64,000 bases of DNA from Gaeumannomyces sp. JS-464 (lineage: Eukaryota; Ascomycota; Sordariomycetes; Magnaporthales; Magnaporthaceae), in the NCBI GenBank assembly GCA_002197995.1, contig NGZR01000002.1, positions 8,742,001-8,806,000 on the forward strand, read 5' to 3'. The position numbers were made by a program, and so were the translations under genes. Each line of letters opens with the position of its first letter. The first letter of the stretch is position 1. The notes beneath the pieces were generated by a model. The model saw only the letters and a program-made list of their open reading frames with translations. It was not told the origin of the DNA and made no database searches. Of this stretch, positions 10,399-23,500 are shown in pieces.

Positions 10399-11420
10399 TA
10401 CCATCTACCACTTCTGCACAAGCCCGGCTGAGAGAACCATGATCCCACTGCCCAGAAACTGACAATGGGCAACGTCACCAGGTCTTTCCGACCCGCCGCC
10501 GCTGTTGACAGAGCGCAAGCTCTCTTCTGTGGAGGTGATGTGACGCCGATGTTCGTCTGCCTCGACTTTGTATACTGCGAACGACGTAAGTCCAGCGCTA
10601 TCCGTACTAATTCGTCCAAGACCAGCTACTGATCACCTGCGGCGTGTTATGCCCAAGTGCAGCAGCAAAAGAAGACGCTGGCAAGAGCAGCTACAAAGTT
10701 GAACGAGGATGATCTGGTACACTAAATCCGGATAACCAACAACTTCCAAGTTCATATCCTTCGGAGGTGGCCTGCGCCGTTAGCGAGGACGGATGAGAGC
10801 GGGGACCAGTTCTCGTCTCGAGCTAAAGCGAGGTAGCCTCGGGTGGATGTGCCCTTGGTTGACTAAAATGGACCTCCGCAATAGCGAGCCTTGTTTTCTT
10901 TTAGCAACTACGCAGTACAGTACACTACCTACCAGGGCCCCTCCAAAAAGGGCCAAGAAGGAGGGTTGGTAGGCGTCTAGAAAGGCTAAGAAGGAGGCCA
11001 AGCACGAGGAAAAAGAGCCGAAGCAGGATCGAGATCAAAAAACTTTAGGCATTGGAAGAAGGATGAGAAAGAGCTTACTCAGGGTGTACTTTTTTTTTAG
11101 GAGGTTTGGGCCAACTACGGTGCTGGCTGAATTGGTATATGGGGAGCGAATGTTGGTTACTCAGATACGTGAGAGAGGTTGGGTGTTTGTCGAACACTGG
11201 AGGTGGTTTTGATTCGTGGCCAAGTTCTAGAGCGCCACATGATATTTACGACGGGCTGGATGCAGAGTCAATGAAACCGCCCAAAACGCAAATCACCCCA
11301 CCCGTTCAAGTCCGTCAACCTCAACACGTCGTCTGCCCCTTTCCACACGCCTCCTCCACGGTCGGTAAACCAGGATGGAGCCTACGCCAACCACCAGGAA
11401 GACGCCACAAATGCTGCCGC
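10399..11420. other. intergenic with dispersed repeat
   Basis: The DNA between the transposon and the 3' end of the nickel transporter. It contains copy B of the 94-bp repeat. A short frame ending near 10725 (QVQQQKKTLARAATKLNEDD) looks like a fragment of a coiled-coil protein, possibly a gene or element remnant, but has no supportable start. Confidence 0.55.
10769..10862 (+). repeat. 94-bp dispersed repeat, copy B
   Basis: Matches the reverse complement of 4918-5011 with four mismatches over 94 bp and no gaps. It lies 371 bp right of the Fot1/pogo element but outside its terminal repeats. Confidence 0.85.
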
Positions 11421-12809
11421 CTATGATGTCGAGTTGTCGCCAATCGCGCTCACGCCGTCCCAGAACCTGCCCTCCGGCTCAAGCACGTTTTGGATGAGGG
11501 AGAGGACCTGGGTGATGCCAATGAAGGCGGAGACGAAGATGGTGATGGCCGTCAGGACAATTGAGTAGTACAGAATGGCGACGACGTCCCGAGAAAAGGC
11601 TTTGGACGTGTACAAGGCCATCATGAGTGCCCCGTCGGTGGTGTCGAGCATGCACATGCCGGCTGGCGCAACGCTCATTAGTCACTTTAGCTGTTCAGGG
11701 ACGGGAGGGCAAAGGGGGGTCCAGTACGTACCGGTAAAGAGTATAGGAAAGATCAGGATCAGCCACAGACTTGTGCCCTCTGCTCCGTGAATGCTGGCTA
11801 GGCCCAGGATGGCGATCTCAGAGCTCGTGTCGAAGCCTAGACCGAACACTATTCCCAGCGGGAACATCTTCCAGGGCCGGTCGACGACTCTAAAAAGCCT
11901 GCGGAAAACCACGGCGAGGATGCCGCCACCATCGACGGGAAGTTGTGGGCCAGGAGCACCGCCTGAATTACGATCCGCCCCTGCCGCCGCGGGGTCGGGT
12001 CTCACTCCGTCTGGTGGCGCGTCCGCGTTTGCGTCTGCTTGCGTCGTCTGATATTGAGGCAGGCCGCCGCTTGTGACGACATCCACAACGTCATGATACT
12101 GTTCCTCGCCTGCCGCAGCGCCGCCACAGCCGTCCGAGTCTCCCTCTTGCTCTCGGCGCCGCAGCTCCTCGCGCAGCCGGCCCACAAGGCGCCACAGCAC
12201 CCAGGCGTTGCCCGCGCACAGCAGCAGCAAGAACGCGGCCGAGACGCTCGTGCCCACGACGTTGCCGACGCGCGAGATGTCGTCGAACCGGTCGCGCAGC
12301 GCGCCCGTGGTGGCGGCGACGACGGCGCAGGTGACGACGACGACGGTCGAGTGGCCGAGCGAGAAGAAGGTGCCGACGGCCACGGGCCGCTGCCCGGACG
12401 CGATCAGGCGGCGGGTTGTTAGGTCGATGGCCGAGATGTGGTCGGCGTCCAGCGCGTGCCGCAGCCCCAGCGTGTAGGCCAGCACGGCCGATGACAGCAA
12501 CGGCGGGTGGAAGTGCAGCGCGATGCCGGCCGCGGCCCACACGACGGCGTTGGCGCAGACCAGCAGCCCGATCAGGCGCAGCGCAGGGGCGGGGATGGCC
12601 TGCAGGGCCTTGGGCAGGGGGATTCTGCCGAGGAGGGAGGAGGAGGGCGCCATGTCGTCGTAGAGCCCGGATGCATGCGAGGCGCGACGGCGGTGCAAGC
12701 CGCGGATGCGGGAGAGCGCGGGTGACGGCGATGGCGACGCTGACAGTAGCGGGGTCGTCTCCTGGCCCGCTGTTGGGCTGTCGCCCTGGTTGAACACTCC
12801 TGGCGACAT
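11421..12809 (-). CDS. NiCoT-family nickel/cobalt transporter
   Basis: Membrane permease importing Ni2+ (or Co2+), usually to supply urease and other metalloenzymes. Two exons, 12809-11732 and 11662-11421, are joined across a 69-bp intron (gtacgt...cag), giving 439 residues. The frame is intact. NiCoT signatures are present in order: LRHALDADHISAID in the second helix, SLGHSTVVV, then LGFDTSSEIAILG, and GMCMLDTTDG just after the splice junction. There are about eight hydrophobic segments. The N-terminal tail of about 75 residues is Ser/Pro/Arg-rich, and a polar central loop of roughly 90 residues (E/D, then G/A/P-rich) separates the two halves, as in eukaryotic members. The start ATG at 12809 follows a favourable context. 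No metal-binding partner gene is adjacent, so the specificity between Ni and Co cannot be judged. Confidence 0.92.
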
Positions 12810-13639
12810 GATGGTTATTTGTTCCAGCTGTGCTACCTTGGGTGTCTGACTTCCGTCCTGCTAGCACCCGCCTCGGCAGAATCTGACAGTCAATAGCGCA
12901 GTGCTGAAGGGATCACGAGTGATAGCAGCGAAGGCGAGCTTGGGGGGTTGTGCAGGAGACCCCGCATTAGCACGGCTGGATGATGGAAATTCGCAAGCGA
13001 GTCAAGCGGCTGGAAAAGGGGCTTGAATAACTTGGTGAACCAGCACCCCCCTGTATGATGTCTTCTTCCAGACTGAAAACGAATTGAGGGCTCCTCCATG
13101 TCTTCGCAGCGCGTGTTTTGATATGCACTTCTTATCTTCATGCTGTCGTAGGGACGTCTGTATCCTGTCTAGAGCTTGTCATTGGGGCCGTGTCCTGGAC
13201 CACCCCACCTCAATCCCAAACAGCTCTCCTGGTGGTGATGCGGACCCGAGGTGAGGGGTCAAATTGGGCGAGGGGCCATAACCTGAGCGTGAATCGCGCG
13301 GTTTGTGTTCACTGCGACGAATATCTAGTGGCATCAAAGGAGTAGAATTAAATGCATGAATTTGCGGATCTATCGCCTCATTATCTGGTTCAACAGGCCT
13401 CGGCTCTGTCCCCCTGCGCGATCCCTGATGTCGCCAAACCGAATTTGGCCTCACCCAGCCTTGAGTTGGGCTGGCTGCCCAGCCAGTGGCGTCACGTGTT
13501 TGTCGTAGGCTGTCTGGTGTGTCCAATGTCGGGCCTACACCTCCTCTCTGATCGGTGGCTCTCGAGTCATGGCACGCCTCCCAGGGAAACGCCGTCGCGA
13601 GAACCTGCCATTGCCAACACCGCCGCAGAGTCTTGGCAT

Positions 13640-13680
<41 letters not shown>

Positions 13681-14788
13681 CCACGCATGGAGTTCCACTG
13701 GAACATGAAGGGATAAAGTCCAAGCCCACGGCCGAACTGGAGACCCACCAGCGCCTCATAGAAGGAAGGCAGGCACTGGCTGTTGTTTGTACATAGATGG
13801 CTGAGCATCGGGCCCAAAGCATAAAGTCAACAGTTCATCGCCTCTCTGGACTCATGCGGTGGGGTGGTCCCCGTCGTCCGAAAATAGGGATGCATTCTCG
13901 GTCTTGGTGCCGAAAAACCACGGGAGGAAAGATCGTGTTCGGGGGCGCGCGTTGCGTTCGCCAACACACCGAGTTGAGATTGCGACATCGCCAAAAGATT
14001 ATTTCCCCAGAACTTTAAAATGTCGGTTCTCAAGAACAGGCGCTTGGAATCGATGGGTCGTCATTCCTCACATCTCGGCTATCGTCCCTGGTGGCGGCGC
14101 AAAACCTTCGGGTGCCATCTCCGTGCCTGTCCTGGCGATTGGTCCCAGTAACCTGTCAAGAGGAAACATTGACCTACCCCACCTTCCCACGCAGTGCGGG
14201 CAGTGGAGAGCCAACCTGATTCTTACATACATACGACAGCAGAAGAAACCAAGTCTCGATGGAGTTGGCCCCGAAAAGACCGTGCGAAGTGGGCCGGCAA
14301 GAACACCGACGCACCCCGTTCTACTTTCCTAACCGGGAATCATGGTACCTGTCCAGAGGGAAACATCTTGGATGGCAGGCCTCATCTATAGTGGGCTATA
14401 CATACCCCGTGGTGGGTCCGATCGGTATTGGGCCTGGTATGGAAGGTCGTATCAGATAAAATATGCTTCTTTGCTTCCTGGAAAAGTGATCACCCACTGT
14501 CTCAAAGGCACCGCCTCCGTGGCGAGCCCTCGATCAGGTTAGTTGCCTCAGCGGTCCTTGCACCGAGGAGGCCGTGCCCTAGGGTAGGGGGCCGCGAGGG
14601 CGTAAACCAAGCCATAGGTCAGGCAAAGCTCCGGTCCGCCACTCCTACTTTCTCTCTCAACCGTTCACGGTACCGCGGGGTTTACATTCCATCTAGGCAG
14701 CTTAGCCCGACACTCGCTAACGGGCTTTGCATCCGGATGGCCTCGCCACATTCCTTGTCCCCAACTACTTACCACACTCATTTCCGTC
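12810..14788. other. intergenic with poly(T) tract
   Basis: Gene-free as far as I can tell. It contains a run of 38 T at 13643-13680 and the promoter of CDH at the right end. The open frames on either side of the poly(T) are shadows without coding bias. Confidence 0.6.
14702..14707 (-). promoter_or_regulatory. XlnR/Xyr1-type GGCTAA site upstream of CDH
   Basis: TTAGCC (GGCTAA on the other strand) lies 82 bp upstream of the CDH start. GGCTAA is the known core motif of the XlnR/Xyr1 regulator of fungal cellulase and xylanase genes. A six-base match is weak on its own; the context (a cellulose-acting gene) makes it worth noting. Confidence 0.3.
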
Positions 14789-17183
14789 ATGGTCAAGTCA
14801 CTCTTTACTAGCTCACTTGCAGCGGTGGCCTGGGCCGCAGGCGCAGCTGTCGCCCAGCAATCGTCCAGCGCTTTCACAGACCCGAGCACGGGCATCGAGT
14901 TCCAGTCCTCCTCCAGCGATGGCTACAGCTTCGGCATCGCCCTGCCGGAAGCACCGGCCAGCAGCGCAGACTTTATCGGCCGGATATCGGGTAACATCAA
15001 GGAAGGGTGGGCCGGCGTGTCGCTTGGAGGTGCCATGGTGGGGAAGACACTCGTGGCGGCATGGCCTCATGGGAACGGTGTCATCGCGTCTCTGAGGAAA
15101 GCCTCGGGCTACACCAACCCCGACCCCCTGACCGGGCCGGCCAAGCTGAAGCCCATCAAGGCCGGCATATCGGCCAACGGCACGGCTTTCACATACACAT
15201 TCTTATGCTCAGGGTGCCTGCAGACAGACGGGTCCACCTTTGCGGCCGCCGACGCCTCTGCACCGCTGGGATGGGCGCTGTCAAGCAAAGCGGTTAGCCG
15301 CCCGGATGACGCGGCCTCCCCCTGAACTTCCACTCGAGCTTCGGCCAGTTCAAGGCCGAGCTGGCCGCAGCACGGTCGGCCAAGTTCGCCACGTGGGCAG
15401 CTATGGCGTCCGACGTTGTATCGGCACCCACGCCGGGTGGCCAGCCCAACACGACGGCGCCCGTCACAACCATCTCCAACACCACATACGACTACATCGT
15501 AGCAGGCGCGGGTGCCGCAGGTATCGTGGTTGCGCAGCGGCTCGTCGAGAGCGGCCGGTCCGTGTTGCTACTCGAGCGAGGCGGGCCGTCGGCGGCGTCG
15601 ACGGGCGGAACGGCGCGCCTCGCCTGGAACAACAGCATGTCGTCCTTTGACGTGCCGGGCTTGGCTTATTATCTAACCAGCATTCCGGAAATTTCGAGCG
15701 CCTACTGCAGCGACACGGCGGGGCAGGCGGGCTGTCTGCTGGGAGGCGGCACACAGATCAACGCCATCATGTACGTCCCGCCACGGGCCGCCGACTTCGA
15801 TGACAAGTGGCCCAAGGGGTGGAAGTGGGCCGACGTGAAGGACGCAGCCGCGCGGTTGTACCAGCGGGACCCGGGGACGACGCAGCCGTCGGCCGATGGG
15901 AAGAGGTACGACCAGGTGGCGTACGACGTGCTGTCCAAGTTCTTTTCGGCCAACGGGTTCAAGTCGGTCGACGCGCTCGCCGAGCCGGACAAGAAGCACG
16001 ACGTTTTTACCCACCCGCCTTGGCTGGTAAGCGCCCTCGGTTCCTTCTCACCCTGGAGCTGGCTCTGACACATCGCGCGAATAGATCAAGAACGGACTGC
16101 GCTCCGGCCCCGTGCGGCAGTATCTCCCCCCTGGCGCAAGCCAAGTCAAACTTCAAGCTGCAGCTCAACACCAAGGTGATCCGGGCAGTGCGCACCAACT
16201 CGACTATCACAGGCGTCGAGATCGAACTGCCGGATGGGACACGGCAGATCATCAGGCTTGCGGACCCGAAGACGGGCAAGGTGGTGCTGGCGTCGGGGCG
16301 CGCTCTCGAGCCCGCGCATCCTCTTCAACAGCGGCATCGGGCCGGCCAAGCAGCTGCAGACGGTCGCCAACGGGACAACACACGTGACGCTTCCCCCGCG
16401 GGGAGACTGGATCGAATTACCCGTAGGCATGGGTGTGAAGGATCACCCGGTCTTTACGGTGAACCTCCGGGTCAAGGACGGGAGCAACGCGTCGGCGGGC
16501 CTGGGCCAGGCGGACTTCCTCAAGCCGTCGGCCAACGACATGGCGCTGTTCGCGGCTGGGTCGGGCCCACTGGTGCAGAGCGGGCAGCGGCTCAACTTCT
16601 GGACGTCGGTCAAGGGCAGCAGCGATGGGGTGACGCGGTTCATCCAGGGGACGTGCAACTCGCCGTCGGCGGGCACGATGCGGCTCAAGGTGTACCTCAC
16701 GCACGGGCTGACGTCGTCGGGCGGGCTGGGCATCAACGCAGCCGGGGCGACGCAGTTCGAGAAGGCGCCGTCGATGAACACGGAGGGCGACAGGGCGGCC
16801 GTCGCGGCTTTTATGAACCGCCTGCTTGACATGATGCGGGCGGCCAACTCGACGCTGGTGGCGGGCGGGGCGGGGGCCAACGCGACGGGGGCGTCGCTGG
16901 CCAAGGACTTCGTGTCGGGGTCGCACTTTGTCGGGACCGCGCGCCTGGGGCCTGACGACGGACGCAAGACGAGCGGGACGGCGGTGGTGGACAAGAACAC
17001 GCGGGTTTACGGGACGGACTCTTTGTTGTCGACGCGTCGATCCACCCGGACGTGCCGACGGGAAACACGCAGGCAATCACCATGGTGGTGGCCGAGAAGG
17101 CGGCGGAGAGGATCGTTGCGTTGCGGCCGCGCGGCAGCCTGTGCGGGAAGAAGGCTCGGCGCCATGAGTATGTACCCCGTTAG
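14789..17183 (+). CDS. cellobiose dehydrogenase (AA8-AA3_1), frame-broken
   Basis: Secreted flavocytochrome that oxidises cellobiose to the lactone and passes electrons through its heme domain to LPMOs. The signal peptide is MVKSLFTSSLAAVAWAAG, cut near VAQQ. The N-terminal AA8 cytochrome has a Met candidate in LGGAMVGKTL and the His ligand in NFHSSFGQF. After a Thr/Pro linker comes the GMC flavin domain with YDYIVAGAGAAGI (FAD-binding GxGxxG). Active-site His is in SHFVGTARLG and Asn in PTGNTQAITM. There is no C-terminal CBM1. One 58-bp intron (16027-16084) follows PPWL. Four frame changes are needed: C5 at 15318-15322 (one base short), C6 at 16126-16131 (one too many), G4 at 16295-16298 (one too many), and near 17019-17024. 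Between them the frames are clean, so sequencing error is at least as likely as inactivation. The stop is at 17181-17183. Confidence 0.9.
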
Positions 17184-17955
17184 TACTGGGGCCGAGCGGC
17201 GCCCATGTTCTCGTCGCGGGTGTGGACTTCTTGCAGCTCATCGATGCCCACGGCTTATTATAGTCTTGTATTTCGTTTGTTCTTCTGTAAATATCCGCAC
17301 ACTGTCATGGAGTCGTGTTTTCATATTGCAAAACAGCCTCAATCCTTTTGACGGTTGCCTCGTCGATCATAGAATTGAATCCGACAGCCGGCCGCCGCTC
17401 GACCATCTCAGGGCGCGGAACGCTTGAAACGCTTGACGGAAAGATTGCCCAACTTTGGAGGCCGCCACCAACTTGGAAGATGTCACCTTCGCAAGCCACA
17501 AATTTTGCTAGTGCATCGTGTATCCCTGGCACGACACAACACTGGTCCGTCGAACTAGCTGGTGCCCTCCTCAGCCGCACGACCTGAGAAGCGGGAGGGA
17601 GCCCAGCAGCATGTGTTGTCGCCCAATCAAGCCACTCCACGCCAATGCAGGTTGTGTTCTCGTTCCCGGTTGCAGCTTGCGTCCTTGGGTGTTTTCGACC
17701 TGAACATCAATCTGCCTCCAACCCGTCGCTCGTTTTGGCCGTGATTTTCGTCGTCCAGAAACTTTGCTCGCATCTGTCTTTAGGGGCAAATCTTACCCCC
17801 ACCATCTCTAATACCAGTCAGATCCCACACGACGGCCGCAACGCTCCACACACACACGCGTGCGGCGACGGGTCAGTGGGGTCACGCTCTGCGGTTGATT
17901 GCGAGCCTGGGACCGCCCGCTGGAACCTACCTAGAGCGCAGGGAGGCGACTCAGG
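17184..17955. other. intergenic
   Basis: The CDH 3' region and promoter of the downstream surface-protein gene. No gene or repeat was recognised. Confidence 0.55.
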
Positions 17956-19187
17956 ATGCTCATGGGGCCAGCACAGCGACGGCACAGCTGCCGAAATCGC
18001 ATCAACATCCCCTCACCCAAACTTTTGCCGTCTCTGCTCGCGCCGCCTCCAACCTCGACGAGACTACCAAGCCTCATCCTCCTCGTCGTCCTAGCCCTCC
18101 TGACTGCACCCGCCGTCGTCGCCGACGAGTTCAAGAATGACTTCTCGCTCTACCCAAGGCCGCGCAGGCCTGCCTCGACGCAGCCGCCGCGAGCAGCGGC
18201 TGCACGGCCACGACGAACCAAGAGATGAACAAGTGCCTCTGCGGCGGTACCACCTTCGCTCTGTCCGCAGCCTCGTGCGTGGGCCGCCAGTCGCCGGGCG
18301 ACCTGCAGGCTGTGTACACCATCATGTCCACGTCGTGCTCCGACTCCAAGGTCAATATGGCCGTGCCCAAGGACCAATTCCTCGCGACCGCCGCGACCGC
18401 CGCGACAACCACCCTCCCGCCCGTCATCATCACGACGACCTTCACGACCATGATAAGCAACACGCCGACGACAATAACGACCGTCATAACGACGGCGGCT
18501 GCGGCACAGACGACCAGCCCAGCATCACCGACCCCAACACCGGCAACTGGCGACAGCGGAATATCCAGCACGGCCAAGACGGGAATAATAGCTGGCGCGG
18601 CTGTGGCAGGGGCCGCCATACTTGCCATCTTGATCGTCTTCATCCTGCGGCATCGACGCAAGCGGGCCGCCGCCGAGGAGGCGCACCCTATGCTCCCTGT
18701 CGGCCCCATAGATGGCGCAGGCGGCGGTAGTGGCGGCGGAGTCAGCTTCAAGGACCAGCTCTCGCCTTCGCCGCACACCGCGACGCCTTCGACCGCGCAC
18801 GGCTGGAAAACGGACGAGGCCAAGTGGGGGCAGCACCAGATCACGCCGTCTCCCTCGCCGCTGTCCTTCCACAGCCAGCAGCAGCCTGGGTGGAGATACG
18901 ACCCGACGACTGGAGCATACAGCCAGCACCAGCAGCAGGCACCGCCATACATGCCGCAGGTGTTCGAGGCGCCCGGGCTGGAGCCGCAGAAGCCAGTCGA
19001 GATGCCGGCGACGCCCGCCCCGGTGCCGGAATGGGTGAGGCAGCACCAACAGCCGCAGCACTTCATGCACACTCAGCACCAGCCCCATGTAGCCGGCATG
19101 TCGCTGTTCCCCAACAATGGTCAGCAGCAGCAGCAGAATCGCCCACCAGGCACTCCTAGTGTGCATTACATCCCGCATGGAAGCTGA
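17956..19187 (+). CDS. single-pass cell-surface protein with small Cys domain
   Basis: Function unknown. A hydrophobic signal (LILLVVLALLTAPAVVA) precedes DEFKNDFSLYP. One base appears to be missing in the CCC run at 18153-18155: with it restored the frame continues as KAAQACLDAAA and then into the long ORF from 18225. The ectodomain has six cysteines in about 60 residues (C-x-C in MNKCLCGG among them), then a Thr/Ser/Pro-rich mucin-like stalk. One transmembrane helix follows (TGIIAGAAVAGAAILAILIV) with a basic stop-transfer RHRRKR. The cytoplasmic tail of about 170 residues is Pro/Gln/His-rich and low complexity. This architecture is common in fungal sensor-like or adhesion-like wall proteins. 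The true start is uncertain: ATGs at 17956 and 17962 give an unusually long N-terminal extension before the signal, so an intron or a different start is possible. Confidence 0.68.
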
Positions 19188-20504
19188 GGGACCACAGTCC
19201 CCTTCCCCACTCTCTTGGGTTCTGTTTGGTGTTGTGGACAGCAGGGGCTCTCGATATGAGCCGTAATCTTCTGAGGCACATACAGCCATTTTAATCACAA
19301 AAATCATATTGGCTTACTTAGGCATTGTTACATGGACATTGTGCATTTTCCTTCTGGGTCTAGCCAACGAAGGTGAACGCCGCGAGACAATAGGTCTCGA
19401 CAGCGACAATTGACTTCCTTCGAGACCAGGCCTAAAAGCATGACGGCAAAGATTCAATATCTCACAACGACGAATAGCACGCAACCTTCTCCCTTGTTCA
19501 TGCCACCATGTATTGCGTTCTGGGGTCTGCGGGTTTCAGTGCAGCGACCTGCCGCTTCTGCACCCGCAACTCGGGGTCTTGACCGGCCCTGATGCCTGCT
19601 TCATCAATCAAGGAGAGCAGTCGTCCCTTCTTCGGGGTCTCTTCCATTGCTGACATCCGCTCGAGCCCCGCGGACGTCATTCAACCCACAGGAAACAGGG
19701 GCCTTTTCCGGTCTCGACTCGATCGACCACGCCCACCCCTGCAAGCACGCCCCATCGCTGCCAACCCACCAGCCCCTCAGCTCTGCGGGCAGCTGTGTCT
19801 CTTGCAGCTTATCCCGCCCACAAAAAGCATCCCTTCCTTGACTTCTCTTCGGCTCCTGCAGCCAGAAACGCAGCTGCCTACATTGACCCAGCTCCTGGCG
19901 TCCAGTCGGACGAGACCGCGGATATTCCGTCGCTCTGTCTGGTTCCATGCCAGCCGACAGAACCGTCCTTGCGTCGAGGGCCACGGTGGTCAACGCCACC
20001 TGGTCGCATCAACATCCCTCCATCTCACCGAGTCGTCCCTAATCCTAGCCCCTATAACACGGCCTGGACGGGATCTGTCAGTCAGCATCGCTCCAGTTCG
20101 ATATTCTTCCTTCTCTTGCTTTTTATTCCTCTCTTTTTTTGTCGGTGCCGAACATCCCAAGCTCCAACCTCGGCTCCAATCTGCCCCAGCTTGGGATCGA
20201 ATCCATGGTCTCTTCTTTTGGATAAACCGTTATCCTTGGCTCCTCCGCAATGGAGGGCTTGCATTTAGGCCGACCCGGCCTGCTGCCGTGCTATTCCTGT
20301 TGCCAAAAGATCTGGGTAGGTCGTTTCCTCGGTGTGTTGTTGTGTCGAGGCGAGTTCACCGCCAAGTTGCCTGTTTTCTCCTAGACCCCCTGTCGACTTC
20401 TGGGGAGCGATTGCGACATCGCAATCCGCGCAGGGTTCCTCTCACCTCGCCAACTCCAGCGCAAAGACAACCAGCAAGCCCCCTAGAGCCGATGCCAAGA
20501 AACA
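19188..20504. other. intergenic / long 5' leader of ABC transporter
   Basis: A 307-residue open frame (19592-20515) covers much of this stretch, but it is Ser/Pro/Arg-rich, has no recognisable domain and overlaps the transporter start. I treat it as a chance frame in GC-rich leader DNA. Confidence 0.5.
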
Positions 20505-23500
20505 ATGGCAGCTAACATTCTGCGTATGGCCTGTCAACCAGATCCCAGAACAGGCGGTATTTGGCAAGCACTGCACAGGGCCCATAACGCACATTCCTCT
20601 CTATATCTCTTTGGTTGTATTACTCTGCAGATATGCACTTTTCCCGCTCTGGCATCGGCGACCCTTCTGGTTGCACTCGTTTGCCGCCGAGTCAGATGAG
20701 ATCCCGACCGACACCGGCGACACAGCATTGTACGCCCCCTTGGCCTCAGACGGCGAGCCGACGAACCGAAATTCTGGTATCACCAACGGCCACAGCGCCA
20801 ACCACGTGAATGGCACGACAGACCAAGACGACAATAGCGACGAGGTCGTGTTTTGCCCACCGAAATTCAAATCATGGAACAGACATACTCTGGCGCTCCT
20901 CTTGTTGTCCGCCGCGGGCGCTGGCTCGGGCGGGCTTGCGGCGTCCCTTTACAGCAACCATGATTGGGTCTACATGATGCCCACCATCCCGTCCCTAGCC
21001 ACGGCAGTCATTCTGGCGGTCGAGCGACCGCAGACCGCACCAGGGGGCGTCTTTTTGATCCAGGCCGGGCTGCTCCTCACCCAGCTTGCGCTGCTCCTCG
21101 GCGTGCCATCACTGACGGCCTCGTGGGACTCCCTCATGTTCTTCCTGACAACCATAACTATTTCACTCGGCTCCGTCTTGGTCGTCCTGCTGATGCCCCT
21201 ACGCGATCCGCGAATGCCTGGCACTGCCGAGGTTGCTGTCGCGACCCAAGAGCCAACATCGACGCTTCGCAGCCCCGAAGACAACTTTACTGCCTGGGAC
21301 TGGATGACTATCTCTTGGATGAGCAAGCTCATTGCTATTGGCTACAGCCGCCAGGTCCAGCCCGAGGACGTCTGGTTCCTCCCCTACGAGTTTCAGCACC
21401 GGCGCCTTCACCTTCTCTTCCGCCAGATCCGGGGCTCGGTGATCGGGCGCATCCTTAGTGCCAACGCGCCAGACCTCATCATTATATCGGTCCTGGGCAT
21501 ACTCGAGTCGGCCGCCTCGCTTGGCCAGGTTGTCCTGCTCAAGCAGCTCCTGAGTGCTCTCGATGCTAGCAGCGGCCACGACGACGACGGGGACGGAGAA
21601 GACAGCGCTGGGGGTGGGCTGGGAAACGTGCGCGTGGCCATGGCGTACGCGGCTGTCGCTCTTTTCGTCCGGCTCGCTGCGGCGCAGTCTGCCGTCTTCT
21701 CGCTCTGGTTTAGCAGGCGCTGCTACGAGCGCTCGCGGGGCGAGATGATCACCATGATCTACGAAAAGACCATCCGACGCAAGGCCTTCACGTTCCCGGG
21801 CGCAAACCAGAAGACGGAAACGACGGCGACGACGACGGAGACGGAGCTCAGCAGCACGCCGAGGGACAGAATGGGGCCAACGGATCAGCAGATCCCAAGT
21901 TGTCGCCAGACGAGGCTCAAAAAGACGCGCCTGCGTCAATGGGCAAGATCCTCAACCTCATGCGCAACGACGTGTACGAGGTCGCCCAGCGATTCTGGGA
22001 GTTCCCGTCGCTCTTCACCAAGCCGCTCAACTTTGTCCTATCGCTGGCTCTCATCTGGAACCTGCTGGGTCCCTCCTCACTGCTGGGAATCCTGGTGATA
22101 GTGCTCGCGCAGGGTGTCAACGCCGTACTTATCCGTGGCCTGCTGAAGCTCGAACGCACTCGACGTGCCATCTCCGACATGAAACTGCAAGTGACGTCGC
22201 AGTTCGTCGAGACGATCCGACACCTGCGATGGTACGACTGGCAGGACCGCTGGCTCAAGGAGATTCTTGAGACGCGCAACCTTGAGCTGCGATACCGCGT
22301 GTTGTCTAACCTACTTCAGAAGGCGCTCAACCTGCTCAGCACTCTCGCGGCCCTTGCCCTGCCCTTGGCATCGTTCTATGCCTACACTGTCCTCAGCGGC
22401 AAGCCGCTGTCGGTCGACATTGCCTTCCCCGCCTCAATCTCTTCACGATGCTCAACACCACGCTTACGGATCTCCCATTCCTTGTCATGGTACTGGTCAA
22501 TGCCTCGGTGGCCATGGGCCGCATCGAGAGCTTCATGGCCGAGCCGGACAAGGAGGAGGTTGTCCGCGACGACCAGTACCACAACGCCAATGGCGGTACC
22601 CGGCCCCCGGAGAGCTGAGGCTCGCCATCAGTGGCGCCTCCTTCTCGTGGCCCGGCTCGCCAGGCGGCCGCCATGTGCTGCGCGACGTCAACATGGAGTG
22701 CGGGCCCGGCCTCACCGTGGTCTGCGGCAAGGTCGGTGCGGGCAAGACGGCGCTGCTGCAGGCCATCTTGGGCGAGCTGGACCAGCAGCCTGGCGGCCAG
22801 CGCGACATTCCTGATGAAATGGCCGGCTACTGCGCCCAGACGCCCTGGCTCCAGAGCATGAGCATCCGCGAGAACATCCTCTTCTCGGAGCCCTACGACG
22901 CGGACCGGTACCGGCGCACGCTCGAGGCTTGCGCGCTTCTCCTGGACCTTAAGGAGTTCGAGGGCGGCGACCTGTCCATGGTGGGCGAGAACGGTGTGGG
23001 CCTGTCGGGCGGGCAGAAGGCCAGGGTGGCGCTGGCGCGAGCGATCTACTCGCGCGCCCGCGTCCTGCTCCTCGACGACCCGATCGCGGCGCTGGACCAC
23101 CACACGGCCGAGCATGTTGTGCGCAAGCTTTTCTCGTCGGGCGGCCTGTGCGAGGGTCGGCTCGTGGTGATGGTCACACATCGTGTCGACCTCATCCGGC
23201 CTTGGGCGCACCAGATCTACGAGGTGTTTGCGGACCGGGCCTCGTCGCTCGAGAAGCACCGCCCAGAGGAGCTGGACACGGACGCCGAGTTCCACCGACG
23301 CGTGGCCGCCGAGGAGGCGGCTGAGGAAGCGGCACTGCAGCAGCAAGAGGCGGCAGCGGGCGAGCATGGTAACGAGGCCGAGGCGATCCCGGACAAGTTC
23401 ATCCAGGAGGAGCACCGGGCACACGGCGGCGTCATGGCTTCGGTCTACTGGCGCTACATCAAGGCCGGCAAGGTGTGGCTGTGGCTCCTGCTGGTGATCT

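Noticed and set aside
19592..20515. 307-residue plus-strand frame upstream of the ABC transporter
   Set aside because: Ser/Pro/Arg-rich, no domain or signal, overlaps the transporter start; most likely leader DNA.
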